Origin: Hydrogenophaga sp. PAMC20947
Lineage (GTDB): Bacteria; Pseudomonadota; Gammaproteobacteria; Burkholderiales; Burkholderiaceae_C
DNA length: 64,000 nt
Assembly (NCBI RefSeq): GCF_004795855.1
Contig: NZ_CP039252.1
Location: forward strand, 4,526,001 to 4,590,000
Direction: 5' to 3'
Every line of letters starts with the position of its first letter. Within the stretch, counting starts at the first letter, position 1. This document shows positions 1-8,350 of this stretch, in pieces. Both the position numbers and the translations under genes were made by a program. The notes below the pieces were generated by a model that ran no database searches, was not told the DNA's origin, and saw only the letters and a list, made by a program, of their open reading frames with translations.

Positions 1-436
1 GTGCTGCCTCCACCTGGTGGGCCCGCTCCTGGCTGCGGCGCTCGCGGTACAGCACATAGGCGCGGGCAACTTCGTGGTTGCCGCTGCGCATGAGGCCCAG
101 CTCAACATGGTCCTGTACGTCTTCAATGTGGAAGGTGCCACCACCGGGGCGCGAGCGCATGAGGGCGCGCACCACGGTCTGGGTCAGATCGTCCACACTC
201 TCGCGCACGCTGGCCGATGCTGCGCCCTGGGTGCCATGCACGGCGAGGAACGCTTTCATCATCGCCACCGCGATCTTGCTGGGCTCAAAGGCCACCACGG
301 CCCCATTGCGACGGATGATCTGGTACTGGGTGAAGGCCGCAGAAGCGGTGCTCCCGCGCTGGCCCGTGGCAGCAGACGCGGAATGGGCGGTGGCGGTGGT
401 GGCTGCTGGCGTGGTGGAAGGGGTGGCGGTCTGCAT
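1..436 (-). CDS. nrdA: Ribonucleoside-diphosphate reductase, alpha subunit (N-terminal part only)
   Basis: Class I ribonucleotide reductase large chain, which reduces ribonucleoside diphosphates to deoxyribonucleotides. Only the first 145 codons are inside the window; the gene runs off the left edge. After an Ala/Thr-rich leader of about 35 residues comes an ATP-cone (allosteric activity) domain, starting YQIIRRNGAVVAFEPSKIA and ending near HEVARAYVLYRERR. The catalytic barrel lies outside. The ATG at 436 is the only Met ahead of the ATP cone. A promoter and two NrdR boxes lie 155-200 bp upstream, which supports the call independently. The next gene upstream is ampD on the same strand. Confidence 0.88.
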   Translation of the reverse strand, partial: MQTATPSTTPAATTATAHSASAATGQRGSTASAAFTQYQIIRRNGAVVAFEPSKIAVAMMKAFLAVHGTQGAASASVRESVDDLTQTVVRALMRSRPGGGTFHIEDVQDHVELGLMRSGNHEVARAYVLYRERRSQERAHQVEAA

Positions 437-590
437 GGTCCTCTTTCTGTCGTTTATTGGGATGGGCGGCGGATGCGTGCCCCGGCTACTCGCGGATTCG
501 CTGGCTGTGTCCGGACCTGGAACAGACGTGTCGAACCGCCGCCTGAGGGCGGGGCAGAAGTTCCAGGGGGGCGAAGGATTCGCGCAGCAC

Positions 591-606
591 ACACTATATC
601 TGGTGT
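591..606. promoter_or_regulatory. NrdR box 1
   Basis: The sequence ACACTATATCTGGTGT matches 14 of 16 positions of the NrdR consensus ACACWATATATWGTGT as I know it. It covers the nrdA -10 element. NrdR is the nucleotide-sensing repressor of ribonucleotide reductase genes and usually binds paired boxes. Confidence 0.8.
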
Positions 607-621
607 GTCGAGATGCTTCAA
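593..621 (-). promoter_or_regulatory. sigma70-type promoter of nrdA
   Basis: On the minus strand, TTGAAG (616-621) and TATAGT (593-598) are separated by exactly 17 bp. This is a good sigma70 match and would start transcription near 586, giving a leader of about 150 nt before the nrdA ATG at 436. The -10 hexamer lies inside NrdR box 1, and box 2 lies just upstream of the -35, as expected for NrdR repression. Confidence 0.7.
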
Positions 622-622
622 C

Positions 623-638
623 CCACTACCGGTAGTGT
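623..638. promoter_or_regulatory. NrdR box 2
   Basis: CCACTACCGGTAGTGT contains a perfect 14-bp palindrome (CACTACCGGTAGTG) and matches the NrdR consensus at about 11 of 16 positions, mainly in the outer arms. Its centre is 32 bp, or about three helical turns, from the centre of box 1. That is the usual spacing of tandem NrdR boxes. Confidence 0.7.
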
Positions 639-860
639 TTACAAAATTTTTTTGATCCAGGCGTGCATGGATTCAATTCTGTGGTGCTGAGGCGGGAGGC
701 GCGTTGACAACTGTTGGTCAAGGGCTGTGCGGACGAGTCCTTGCGCGGTCTTCCCCCTGTTCTTGGGGGTCAGATAAACGGCGGTTTCCAGTCGAGTTTT
801 GCGGTGAATGCCCCGCCGCTTCTGGCGATCGGATGGTTCGGCCCGGTTACCCCCTGGCGG
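639..860. other. Intergenic remainder between ampD and the nrdA control region
   Basis: This is the part of the 424-bp nrdA-ampD gap not taken up by the nrdA promoter and leader. It holds a short C5/G5 inverted repeat near 754-773 (CCCCC, 7-nt loop, GGGGG) that could lie in the ampD 3' end but has no T-run. I see no convincing coding signal; the plus-strand frames here are antisense shadows. Confidence 0.5.
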
Positions 861-1481
861 TCAGGTCGTGCTTGGCCGCGGTCCGGGTACAGGAGGGAAG
901 CTGGCGGGATTCCAGCCCAGGTCCCCTTGAAAACGCACCCAATCGAAACCAGGGCCGGGGTCTCGTTTGCGCCCCGGAGCAATGTGCTCATGGCCGGCAA
1001 TGTGTTGTACGGGATAGCGCGCTTGCAACGCACGGCAGAGCTCACCGAGTCGCTGGTACTGGGCCTCTTCGAAGTCACCCCCCTCCAGGCCCTCGAGTTC
1101 GATGCCAATCGAATCGTCGTTGCAGTTGCAGCGCCCCCGCCATTCGGACGCGCCTGCGTGCCAGGCCCGTGCATCGGCATCGACGAACTGCACCAGTTCG
1201 CCGTCGCGGCGCAGGAAGAAGTGGGCCGACACTTCCATGCCGCGGATCGAATCGAAGTAGGGGTGGGCGTCCCAGTCCAGCTGGTTGGTGAACAGTTGCT
1301 CGACCTGTGGGCCTCCGTAGACACCCGGTGGGAGGCTGATGGAGTGCACCACGAGCAGGTCGATGCAGGCGCCGATCGGTCGCGGACCCCAGTTGGGCGA
1401 GGGGCTGTGCCGCGCCATGCGCAGCCAACCGCCGTCCCACAGCGGCGCAACGTGCGTCAAGGCATCAGAATGGATCGCCAT
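861..1481 (-). CDS. ampD: 1,6-anhydro-N-acetylmuramyl-L-alanine amidase AmpD
   Basis: Cytoplasmic zinc amidase of cell-wall recycling that cleaves anhydro-muropeptides, and so influences beta-lactamase induction where ampR/ampC exist. The 206-aa product has the amidase_2 fold: a zinc-ligand His in LLVVHSISLPPG, a central HAGASEWRGRCNCNDDSIGIE block, and the C-terminal GHEHIAPGRKRDPGPGF segment with the second His and the Asp ligand. Length fits AmpD (about 180-200 aa). It overlaps the 3' end of pilR by 17 bp, so it is probably co-transcribed with pilS-pilR. No ampR or ampC is in the window. Confidence 0.92.
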   Translation of the reverse strand: MAIHSDALTHVAPLWDGGWLRMARHSPSPNWGPRPIGACIDLLVVHSISLPPGVYGGPQVEQLFTNQLDWDAHPYFDSIRGMEVSAHFFLRRDGELVQFVDADARAWHAGASEWRGRCNCNDDSIGIELEGLEGGDFEEAQYQRLGELCRALQARYPVQHIAGHEHIAPGRKRDPGPGFDWVRFQGDLGWNPASFPPVPGPRPSTT

Positions 1482-2946
1482 CGGGGGTGGGCGCTTCGAT
1501 GCCCAGGCGCTGGATGCGGTAGCGCATCTGGCGCAGGTTCAGGCCCAGTCTGGCCGCCGCAGCGGTTCGGTTGAAGTCGGTTTCCTTCAGGGCCTTGAGC
1601 AGCACCTGGCGCTCCTGGTCATCGAGGAAGGATTGAAGGTCTGACGGTATGTCAGGCGGGGCCTCTGTTGTTGCATCGGGTGCGTCGTCGCTCGTGGCCG
1701 GGCGATCGGGTGTTGCTTCAGGGGGCGGATCGGACGGATCAGCGAAGTCCGAAGGTTCGAGGTTGGGGCCTGTGCTCAGGGCCAGCGCTCGCTGGAGCAG
1801 GTTTTCGAGCTCGCGCACGTTGCCCGCCAACTCACAGTTTTGTAGCCAGTCCATGGCCTGCGGAGACAGGTGGGGGGCCGGGTGACCCGATTCGTTGCAA
1901 ATGCGCTCCAGCAACACGCGTGCGAGCAACGGCAGGTCTTCCCGGCGCTCACGCAGGGGTGGGGTGCGCAAGCCGATGACGTTGAGGCGGTAGAACAGGT
2001 CTTGCCGGAAATCGCCCGACTTGACCAGCGCGGCCAGATCCCGATGGGTGGCGCTCACCAGACGCACGTCCACGTTTTCTTCCTGCACACCACCCAGTGG
2101 GCGAACCCGGCGTTCCTGGATGACGCGCAGGAGCTTGGCCTGCATGGCCAGCGGGAGGTCTCCGATTTCGTCGAGGAAGAGCGTGCCGCCCTTGGCCGCT
2201 TGAAAGTAGCCCTCCCGGTCCTGGGATGCGCCGGTGTAGGCACCCTTGCGGGCACCAAAGAACTCGGCCTCGATCAGGTTGTCGGGGATGGCGCCACAGT
2301 TGACCGCGACAAACGGGCCTGTTGAGCGGTGGCTGCAGTCGTGCACGGCACGGGCCACCAGTTCCTTGCCGGTCCCGGACTCGCCAAGGATCAGCACCGG
2401 CGCCATGCTGGAGGACACTTTTTCGATCCGGTGCCGTATCTGTTCCATCGCCGGTGAGGCGCCGACGATGCGGGCCAGTGCCTGAACGCCTGATGGTGGT
2501 GGCGCCGGGGCGAGCGGCACGCCCGGGGCCCGGGTGGGCTGGGTTGCTGTCAGCCCGCCTGAGACCTGGCGCTGGCTTTGCAGCGCGGCGGCCACGGCCC
2601 CCCGGAGTTGCTTGAGGTCAACCGGTTTGGTGAGGTAGTCGAAGGCGCCTGATTTGAGCGCCTCGACAGCATTTTCGGCCGAACCATAGGCGGTGATGAC
2701 GATGCAGGTTTCGCGCCGTTGTTGGCCTGATATTTCGCGCAACAGCTCCAGCCCGAGGCCGTCCGGCAAACGCATGTCGGTGATGAGCACGTCAAAATTG
2801 CGTTGCGCCAGGCAGGCGCGGGCTTCTTGCAGATCGGCGGCGCAGGTCAGGTCGTGACCCTCGCGCAACAGGGTGAGCTCGTAGAGGGTGCGCAGATCGG
2901 GCTCGTCGTCGACGACCAGAATGGCAGCAATTTGATCAGAAGGCAT
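1465..2946 (-). CDS. pilR: Type IV pilus two-component response regulator PilR (sigma54 activator)
   Basis: NtrC-family activator that in Pseudomonas switches on pilA with sigma54. Domain order: receiver (residues about 8-120, phosphoacceptor Asp57 in [10 protein letters not shown]), AAA+ domain (Walker A GESGTGKE; sigma54-contact loop GAYTGA, a Tyr variant of [16 protein letters not shown]), and a C-terminal Fis-type helix-turn-helix ([19 protein letters not shown]). The 493-aa length is a little above usual because of a Pro/Ala/Asp-rich linker before the HTH. pilS lies 12 bp upstream and ampD overlaps downstream. No pilin gene is in the window, so its target lies elsewhere. Confidence 0.9.
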   Translation of the reverse strand: MPSDQIAAILVVDDEPDLRTLYELTLLREGHDLTCAADLQEARACLAQRNFDVLITDMRLPDGLGLELLREISGQQRRETCIVITAYGSAENAVEALKSGAFDYLTKPVDLKQLRGAVAAALQSQRQVSGGLTATQPTRAPGVPLAPAPPPSGVQALARIVGASPAMEQIRHRIEKVSSSMAPVLILGESGTGKELVARAVHDCSHRSTGPFVAVNCGAIPDNLIEAEFFGARKGAYTGASQDREGYFQAAKGGTLFLDEIGDLPLAMQAKLLRVIQERRVRPLGGVQEENVDVRLVSATHRDLAALVKSGDFRQDLFYRLNVIGLRTPPLRERREDLPLLARVLLERICNESGHPAPHLSPQAMDWLQNCELAGNVRELENLLQRALALSTGPNLEPSDFADPSDPPPEATPDRPATSDDAPDATTEAPPDIPSDLQSFLDDQERQVLLKALKETDFNRTAAAARLGLNLRQMRYRIQRLGIEAPTPDGDPF

Positions 2947-2958
2947 GGATCTGGGTCC

Positions 2959-4755
2959 CTACAGGGTGGAGAGGGACGGCGGCCCCGCCAGGGTGTGGCC
3001 GGGCGGGCGGGTGAATCCGGGAACCGAGTCAACCGGGTACGACAGGCTTTGCTGGACGGGTTGGCGGGCGCCCGACGTGCTGGGTATCAAGAGATAGAAC
3101 TCATTGCCTTCCATTTGATCCAGGCGGCTGCGCTGGTAGGCGATGTGGGTATCGTAGCGCTCGCACAACTCGCGGCAGATGTAGAGGCCCAGTCCGCTGG
3201 AGCGGCTTTCGGACGAAAAGAACGGCTCGAACAGGTGGCGCAGAACGCTGGGCTCCAGGGGCTGGCTGTCGCTCCAGACGGAAACCCTGACCCGGTCGGG
3301 CCCATTGGGCTGTGTGATCAGGCGCACGGAGGCACTGGATCCACTGGCATGGCGCAAGGCGTTGTCCAGCAGGTTGATGAGTACCCGGCGCAGGTGGTCG
3401 GGGTCAAAGGCCACGTGGGCATTCGGAGCGTGCAGGTGCACGCTGACCACACCCTTGGCGGGATTCTGGCGCAGCCATTCCTGTGCGGTCTGGCGCACGG
3501 ACACGTCCAGCGGCAGGGCGGCAGTCAGCGGCGCGTGTTCGCTGGGGCGCACGCGGGCCACGTTCAGGATGTCGTCCACGATGCGCGACAGCCGTTGCGC
3601 GTTTTGATCGATCATGTGGGTCAGCCGCTTTTGTCCGGGATCGGAGACTTCTTCGTCGAGCAGGGCATTGGCCTGCGTGATCGCCGAGAGAGGGTTGCGG
3701 ATCTCGTGGGCCACAGCGGCCGACATGCGGCCCATGGAGGCCAGCTTTTCGGTTCTCACACGGGCCTCGACTTCGCGCAGGTCTTCGAGAAACAGCACGC
3801 ACAGCGAGGGGTGTGCGTCTTCGTGTGTCTGGGTGAGGCGCGTGCGGGCGAAAAAGCGGTGCGTGGTGAAGTTGTCGATGTTCACCTGAACTTCGGCCTC
3901 CATGGATTGGCCCCGAACAAAAGTCTCATTGACCAGATGCGCCAGGCCTTCCCAACCGTCTCGCGCCGACAGCAGCAGTTTGGCGGCCCGGGGCGTGGGC
4001 TCTCCCATCAGCATGGATTTGGCGGCTGGGTTGGCGTTGCGGACCACGCCATGGGGATCCACAATCAGCACACCCTCACTCAGGCTTTCGATCACCAGCT
4101 CATTGACTTCTGCCTGTGTGCGCGCTGCGGCCTGGCTGGCGCGTGAGAGGATTTCTTCGCGTGCCAGACGCGCTGCGAGCTGGCTGGCCAGCAGGGCGAC
4201 CAGGAAAAACCCGGTGCCACTCAGACCCGCCTGCAGAAAGCTCGTGGTGGAGACGTCGCTCAGCAAGGTGGCACTGAAACTGGCGTCTGCCAGCAAAATC
4301 AACGTGACCGCCGCTGCGGTGGCCAGCGCGACCGTGAGTGAGCCGAGGATGGAGGCCAGCAAGACGGGCAGAAAAAACAGGGGTGTGTAGTTGAAACCGC
4401 TCTGCTGGAAGGTTTGCAAAACCGCAAAGGCGAGCAGGTCCACCCCGATCGTCAGCGACCAACGCCAGCGATCGACGGCGGAGCCACCGAACTGAGGCCA
4501 CCAGAACCACACGGCCAATGTGAGGGAGAGGTGCAGCGATGCGGCACCCACCAGCCACGTGGGCCCACCCGACTGGTTGAACATCTGGAACAGTTGCAGA
4601 CCCAGCAGGACCAGTGACACCAAAACCCGGGCGCGCAGAAAGGCGCGCCACAGGCGATCGAAGGCGTGGCGGCGCTGTGTCCGGCTGTGCACACCCGTGT
4701 CTTCCAGGCTGGAAAACCAGGAAGGCGCTTGGGTGGGGTGGGGGTCGGTGGCCAT
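2959..4755 (-). CDS. pilS: Type IV pilus sensor histidine kinase PilS
   Basis: Partner kinase of PilR. The 598-aa protein has about six hydrophobic helices in residues 38-196, matching the multi-spanning sensor of PilS, which in Pseudomonas monitors pilin in the membrane. A PAS-like region follows (about 220-330), then the H-box VAHEIRNPLSAI with His350, and an ATPase domain ending with the G-box SGLGLYICREL. The start at 4755 gives a soluble N-terminus before the first helix. It lies 12 bp from pilR, so the two form an operon. The gene upstream is the small PP0621-type protein. Confidence 0.9.
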   Translation of the reverse strand: MATDPHPTQAPSWFSSLEDTGVHSRTQRRHAFDRLWRAFLRARVLVSLVLLGLQLFQMFNQSGGPTWLVGAASLHLSLTLAVWFWWPQFGGSAVDRWRWSLTIGVDLLAFAVLQTFQQSGFNYTPLFFLPVLLASILGSLTVALATAAAVTLILLADASFSATLLSDVSTTSFLQAGLSGTGFFLVALLASQLAARLAREEILSRASQAAARTQAEVNELVIESLSEGVLIVDPHGVVRNANPAAKSMLMGEPTPRAAKLLLSARDGWEGLAHLVNETFVRGQSMEAEVQVNIDNFTTHRFFARTRLTQTHEDAHPSLCVLFLEDLREVEARVRTEKLASMGRMSAAVAHEIRNPLSAITQANALLDEEVSDPGQKRLTHMIDQNAQRLSRIVDDILNVARVRPSEHAPLTAALPLDVSVRQTAQEWLRQNPAKGVVSVHLHAPNAHVAFDPDHLRRVLINLLDNALRHASGSSASVRLITQPNGPDRVRVSVWSDSQPLEPSVLRHLFEPFFSSESRSSGLGLYICRELCERYDTHIAYQRSRLDQMEGNEFYLLIPSTSGARQPVQQSLSYPVDSVPGFTRPPGHTLAGPPSLSTL

Positions 4756-4784
4756 AGGGGCGGTGCGGCGTCAGGCCGGCCGTG

Positions 4785-5024
4785 TCAGGGCGCAGCCTGT
4801 TCGTCTTGCTGCCGGTGCTCGGTTGAGCAGTAGTGGCCGCGAGGACCTTTGACGGACTCTGTTTCAGGTAAATGGGTGCCGCAATGCAGGCAAGCCACCA
4901 TGTTGACTGGCAGGGCGGTGGGCTCTGGCCGGGAAGGGCGCTGACGTTGGATGTCTTCGCGGCGGTTGTTGCGCCAGACCCAGAAGCCGATCAGAACAAC
5001 GCTCAGAACCAGTAGGTATTTCAT
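4785..5024 (-). CDS. PP0621 family small zinc-ribbon-like membrane protein
   Basis: Protein of 79 aa: an N-terminal membrane anchor (MKYLLVLSVVLIGFWVW), a basic stretch, and a C-terminal CLHCGTHLPET...HYCSTEH motif that looks like a zinc-binding knuckle (Cys-x2-Cys and Cys-x3-His). It resembles the PP0621 family, for which I know no experimental function. It sits between the CcsA-like gene (16 bp upstream) and pilS (29 bp downstream), an order I recall as conserved in Comamonadaceae. Membership is fairly sure; function is unknown. Confidence 0.7.
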   Translation of the reverse strand: MKYLLVLSVVLIGFWVWRNNRREDIQRQRPSRPEPTALPVNMVACLHCGTHLPETESVKGPRGHYCSTEHRQQDEQAAP

Positions 5025-5040
5025 GAAAAGGACCAGGTCA

Positions 5041-5841
5041 TCAGGCGCGGTGGAGAATTACTTCGAGCACGAAGCGCGAGCCGACATAGCCCAGCAGCAG
5101 CAAGCCCGCACTGAGGTAAAGCATGCGAACGGCGGTGCGCCCTCGCCAGCCCAGACGCCAGCGCCCCAGCAGCAAGACACCCAAGACCAGCCAGGACAAC
5201 ACCGAGAAGGCGGATTTGTGGTCCCAGACCCAGCGCTGGTTGATCACCTCGGAGAACCAGCCGCCCACCAGCAGGGTCGCACTGAGCAATACAAAGCCAG
5301 CCCCGACAAAGCGGAAGGTGAGGCGCTCCAGGGTGAGCAGGGGCATGGCGGTGTCCAGCGTTGTGCCCATGCGCATGGCCTTTTCTGCGCGCTGCATCAA
5401 CCACGCGTGAACAACAGCTGCTGCGACCAGGCCGTAGGCGGCGATACCCAGGGCCCAATGCAGGGGCATCCAGTGCGACGGCAGGCTGGGGTGGTGGGTG
5501 CCGGGGAACACCAGTGCGATGAGGACCACAACCATGCCCATGATGGCCAGCGTCCAGCGGGCGCGCAACTGGGGATACAGGCGGCTTTCCACCAGATAGA
5601 CCGTGAGCAGCAACCAGGCGGTGACCGACAGAGCGGGCGCGAATCCAAAGCGCACGGGGTGGGTCGTGAGGCTGACAAGCAGCACGAGCAGGTGCAGTAT
5701 CCAGGCAGCAGAGAGCAGGCCGCGTGCCTGGATGGGCGTGACACGGTTGTGCAGGCCTGCCAGCGCCGCATACGCCAACGCAGCGCCGACTGACAAGGCG
5801 CTCGCAAGGGGATGGACAGAGAGGACGGACAACAGGGGCAT
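5041..5841 (-). CDS. CcsA/HemX-like cytochrome c assembly family inner-membrane protein
   Basis: Polytopic protein of 266 aa with about eight hydrophobic helices and the CcmF/CcsA-type core (HWALGIAAYGLVAAAVVHAW, then WVWDHKSAFSVLSWLVLG near the end). Related proteins (YpjD/HemX-like) are annotated as cytochrome c assembly proteins, but the exact role of this subgroup is unsettled. I chose the ATG at 5841; the open frame extends upstream to 5982, but that extension lacks membrane character. It is divergent from ffh, an arrangement common in proteobacteria. Confidence 0.75.
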   Translation of the reverse strand: MPLLSVLSVHPLASALSVGAALAYAALAGLHNRVTPIQARGLLSAAWILHLLVLLVSLTTHPVRFGFAPALSVTAWLLLTVYLVESRLYPQLRARWTLAIMGMVVVLIALVFPGTHHPSLPSHWMPLHWALGIAAYGLVAAAVVHAWLMQRAEKAMRMGTTLDTAMPLLTLERLTFRFVGAGFVLLSATLLVGGWFSEVINQRWVWDHKSAFSVLSWLVLGVLLLGRWRLGWRGRTAVRMLYLSAGLLLLGYVGSRFVLEVILHRA

Positions 5842-6031
5842 TGTGCGCAAATGGGTGTGGGCGAAAAGGCGGCGCCCCCAGTTCGGAGCGCCGCAGCTAA
5901 AATCCTTCTTACAGTTTAACGGCCCAGCTCGCCCCGCGCTCCCCGCGCTGGCAGGGTACTGTGTTTCCCCTGTCGCGGGCACTCAGCCTGTGTCGCAGCC
6001 GCCACTCACCTCCATCCGAGCACCCTCCACC

Positions 6032-7402
6032 ATGGCATCAGCCCTTTCCGACCGTTTGTCTCGCATCGTCAAGGAGATGCGTGGCCAGGCCCGCATCACC
6101 GAGAGCAATGTCACCGACATGCTGCGCGAGGTTCGCATGGCCTTGCTGGAGGCCGACGTGGCTTTGCCAGTGGTGCGCGATTTCATCGCGCGGGTCAAGG
6201 AAAAGGCGTTGGGCCAAGAGGTGGTGGGCTCGCTCACACCGGGCCAGGCCATGGTGGCCATCGTCAACCGCGAGCTGGCGGCGACCATGGGCAAGGGGGT
6301 GGCGGATCTCAACCTGGCTGCCCAGCCGCCTGCGGTGATCCTGATGGCGGGTCTGCAAGGTGCCGGTAAAACGACCACCACCGCCAAGCTGGCCAAACAC
6401 CTGATCGAAAAGCGCAAGAAAAAGGTGCTCACCGTCTCGGGTGACGTGTACCGCCCAGCGGCCATCGAGCAGCTCAAAACCGTGACGGCGCAGGCCGGCG
6501 CTGAATGGTTTCCCAGTTCGGCGGACCAGAAGCCGGCCGACATCGCGCGTGCTGCCATCGATTACGCGCGCAAGCACTACTTTGATGTGTTGCTGGTGGA
6601 CACGGCCGGTCGCCTGGCCATTGACGAAGTGTTGATGCGTGAGATTCAGGAACTGCACAAGATCCTGAATCCGGTGGAAACCCTGTTTGTGGTGGACGCC
6701 ATGCAGGGCCAGGATGCGATGAACACGGCCAAGGCGTTTGGCGCCGCTCTGCCGCTGACCGGCATTGTCCTGACCAAGACCGATGGTGACTCGCGCGGCG
6801 GTGCGGCTTTGTCGGTGCGCCAGGTGACGGGTGCCCCCATCAAGTTTGCGGGTGTGTCCGAGAAGATCGATGGGTTGGAAGTGTTCGACGCCGAGCGCCA
6901 CGCTGGCCGCATCCTGGGCATGGGCGATATCCTGGCCCTGGTCGAGCAGGTGACTGCGGGCGTGGACATGGCGGCAGCGCAGAAGTTGGCGGCCAAGGTC
7001 AAGAGTGGCTCAGGGTTTGACCTGAACGACTTTCTGGATCAGATCCGCCAGATGAAACAGATGGGTGGACTCTCGAGCTTGATGGACAAGCTGCCTGGCA
7101 ACATGGGCGCCAAGGCCACCGAGGCTGATCTGACCCGCGCCGAGAAAGACATCAAGCGCAAGGAGGGCATCATTTGCAGCATGACCCTCAGGGAGCGCAT
7201 GAAGCCTGAAATCATCAAGGCCACGCGCAAGCGGCGCATCGCGGCGGGCGCGGGCGTGCATGTCCAGGAAGTCAACCGCCTGCTCAAGGAGTTTGACCAG
7301 ATGCAGGGCATGATGAAGAAGATGAAGGGTGGCGGCCTCATGAAGATGATGAAAAAAATGGGCGGCATGAAGGGCATGCCCAAACTGCCCGGCATGGGTT
7401 GA
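6032..7402 (+). CDS. ffh: Signal recognition particle protein Ffh
   Basis: GTPase that binds 4.5S RNA and signal sequences and hands nascent membrane proteins to FtsY. The 456-aa product shows the N domain, the G domain (P-loop GLQGAGKTTTTAKLA, DTAGRL, TKTDGD) and the methionine-rich M domain ending MKKMKGGGLMKMMKKMGGMK. The ATG at 6032 is the family start (MASALSDRLSRIVKEMRG). The frame is open far upstream to 5603, but that part is antisense to the CcsA-like gene and was excluded. The 190-bp divergent gap holds both promoters; TAAAAT near 5897 is a possible -10. Confidence 0.97.
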   Translation: MASALSDRLSRIVKEMRGQARITESNVTDMLREVRMALLEADVALPVVRDFIARVKEKALGQEVVGSLTPGQAMVAIVNRELAATMGKGVADLNLAAQPPAVILMAGLQGAGKTTTTAKLAKHLIEKRKKKVLTVSGDVYRPAAIEQLKTVTAQAGAEWFPSSADQKPADIARAAIDYARKHYFDVLLVDTAGRLAIDEVLMREIQELHKILNPVETLFVVDAMQGQDAMNTAKAFGAALPLTGIVLTKTDGDSRGGAALSVRQVTGAPIKFAGVSEKIDGLEVFDAERHAGRILGMGDILALVEQVTAGVDMAAAQKLAAKVKSGSGFDLNDFLDQIRQMKQMGGLSSLMDKLPGNMGAKATEADLTRAEKDIKRKEGIICSMTLRERMKPEIIKATRKRRIAAGAGVHVQEVNRLLKEFDQMQGMMKKMKGGGLMKMMKKMGGMKGMPKLPGMG

Positions 7403-7707
7403 TGCCGGTTGGCTTTCAAGGGGATCACTGCGTTGTTCGGCCTTGCTGTGCCTATGCACTGTCTGCGGCCTCTTGCCTTGTTCTCTCGGTGAATGCAAGT
7501 CGGTCTGAGACGGTGTGCTGCGTGAGGGCGGCCACAGTACCTCCGCTCACCCCCGCGAGGCTCGTTGCCCCCCTTCTGGACGGGGCGGAACCTGGTTGGT
7601 AGGGATGGGCAGGTGGACACGCCAACAGAAGCTCACCAGGGTCGTGGCGGGGGCCACTTGACCGAAGTCAACGCCTTGCCCCGGCAGGTCGGCCATACTG
7701 GTTGCCC
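7403..7707. other. 305-bp intergenic region after ffh
   Basis: I find no credible gene here. The first 120 bp are unremarkable and carry no clear terminator. From about 7529 to 7600 it contains a GC-rich block that resembles dispersed intergenic sequence of this bacterial family (listed separately). The last 100 bp lead into the next membrane protein gene. Confidence 0.5.
7529..7600. repeat. Probable dispersed GC-rich intergenic repeat
   Basis: The block running through CCTCCGCTCACCCCCGCGAG and CCCCCCTTCTGGACGGGGCG looks like a repeat that I recall scattered between genes of Comamonadaceae, where it produces spurious ORFs on the minus strand. No second clear copy is present in this window, so the call rests on memory rather than on internal comparison. 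Confidence 0.35.
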
Positions 7708-8334
7708 ATGTTGACCTCAATTGAAACTGTGCTGGCGTTGCTGTCGTTGGCGGCGGCGCTTTCTTTGCGCCCATGGCGCATGCTGCAAGGGCCGTTGCTC
7801 ACGCCGGCGCTGGCCGCTGTTGTGGTGTTGCCCTGGCTGTGGCTGTTGCCGCAGCAGATGCCGCAAGGTTTGCAAATCCAGCTCTCGGGCGCCAGCTTGC
7901 TGGTGCTCATGCTCGGGTGGCCTTTGGCTGTGGCGGTCTTGGCTCTGGTGGGGCTGGCCGTGTGGGGTATCGGGCAACACGACGCCGCGATGGTGTTATC
8001 GCAATGGGTCTGGATCGGTTTGGCGCCGGCCACCATCACGCTCGGCATCGGGCAGTTGCTGCGCCGCTGGTTGCCTCCCCATCCTTTCGTCTACACCTTG
8101 GGCCGGGGTTTTTTGGGCACCGCGGTGGCGGTCTTTATCTCCGGCGTTTTGCTGGAGCTCCTTCACCGGTTGGTGGGCGGCGTGGTGCAGGAACAGGTGC
8201 TGGTGGCCCGTTGGCTGATGGCTTGGGGCGATGCGTTCCTGACCGGCATGGCCACGGCCATCTTCGTGGCCTTCGCCCCGCAGTGGTTGGCCACCTGGTC
8301 GGATACACGCTACCTCAAGCCGCCAGTCCCCTGA
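7708..8334 (+). CDS. Predicted integral membrane protein, ECF-permease-like (COG3235 type)
   Basis: Very hydrophobic 208-aa protein with about six helices, ending in WLMAWGDAFLTGMATAIFVA, a segment typical of CbiM/ECF-transporter permease-like proteins. The ATG at 7708 is preferred over the in-frame TTG at 7702. No ATPase or substrate-binding partner lies next to it, so the substrate is unknown. It ends 16 bp before the end of the convergent IclR gene. Fair confidence that it is a real gene, low on transport specificity. Confidence 0.6.
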   Translation: MLTSIETVLALLSLAAALSLRPWRMLQGPLLTPALAAVVVLPWLWLLPQQMPQGLQIQLSGASLLVLMLGWPLAVAVLALVGLAVWGIGQHDAAMVLSQWVWIGLAPATITLGIGQLLRRWLPPHPFVYTLGRGFLGTAVAVFISGVLLELLHRLVGGVVQEQVLVARWLMAWGDAFLTGMATAIFVAFAPQWLATWSDTRYLKPPVP

Positions 8335-8350
8335 GGCGCAGGGGCTTGGG

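Noticed and set aside
17..655. Plus-strand frames at the left edge
   Set aside because: Minus-strand translation gives a clear NrdA ATP-cone domain, and the region beyond 436 is its promoter.
1465..2946. Idea that PilR is a degenerate activator because of GAYTGA
   Set aside because: Phe to Tyr in the GAFTGA loop is a mild change seen in other activators; all other motifs are intact.
2803..4146. 447-codon plus-strand frame
   Set aside because: It is antisense to pilR and pilS, whose kinase and receiver motifs are unmistakable.
5603..6031. N-terminal extension of ffh
   Set aside because: The frame is open upstream, but this part overlaps the CcsA-like gene on the other strand and Ffh proteins begin at the MASALSDRL region.
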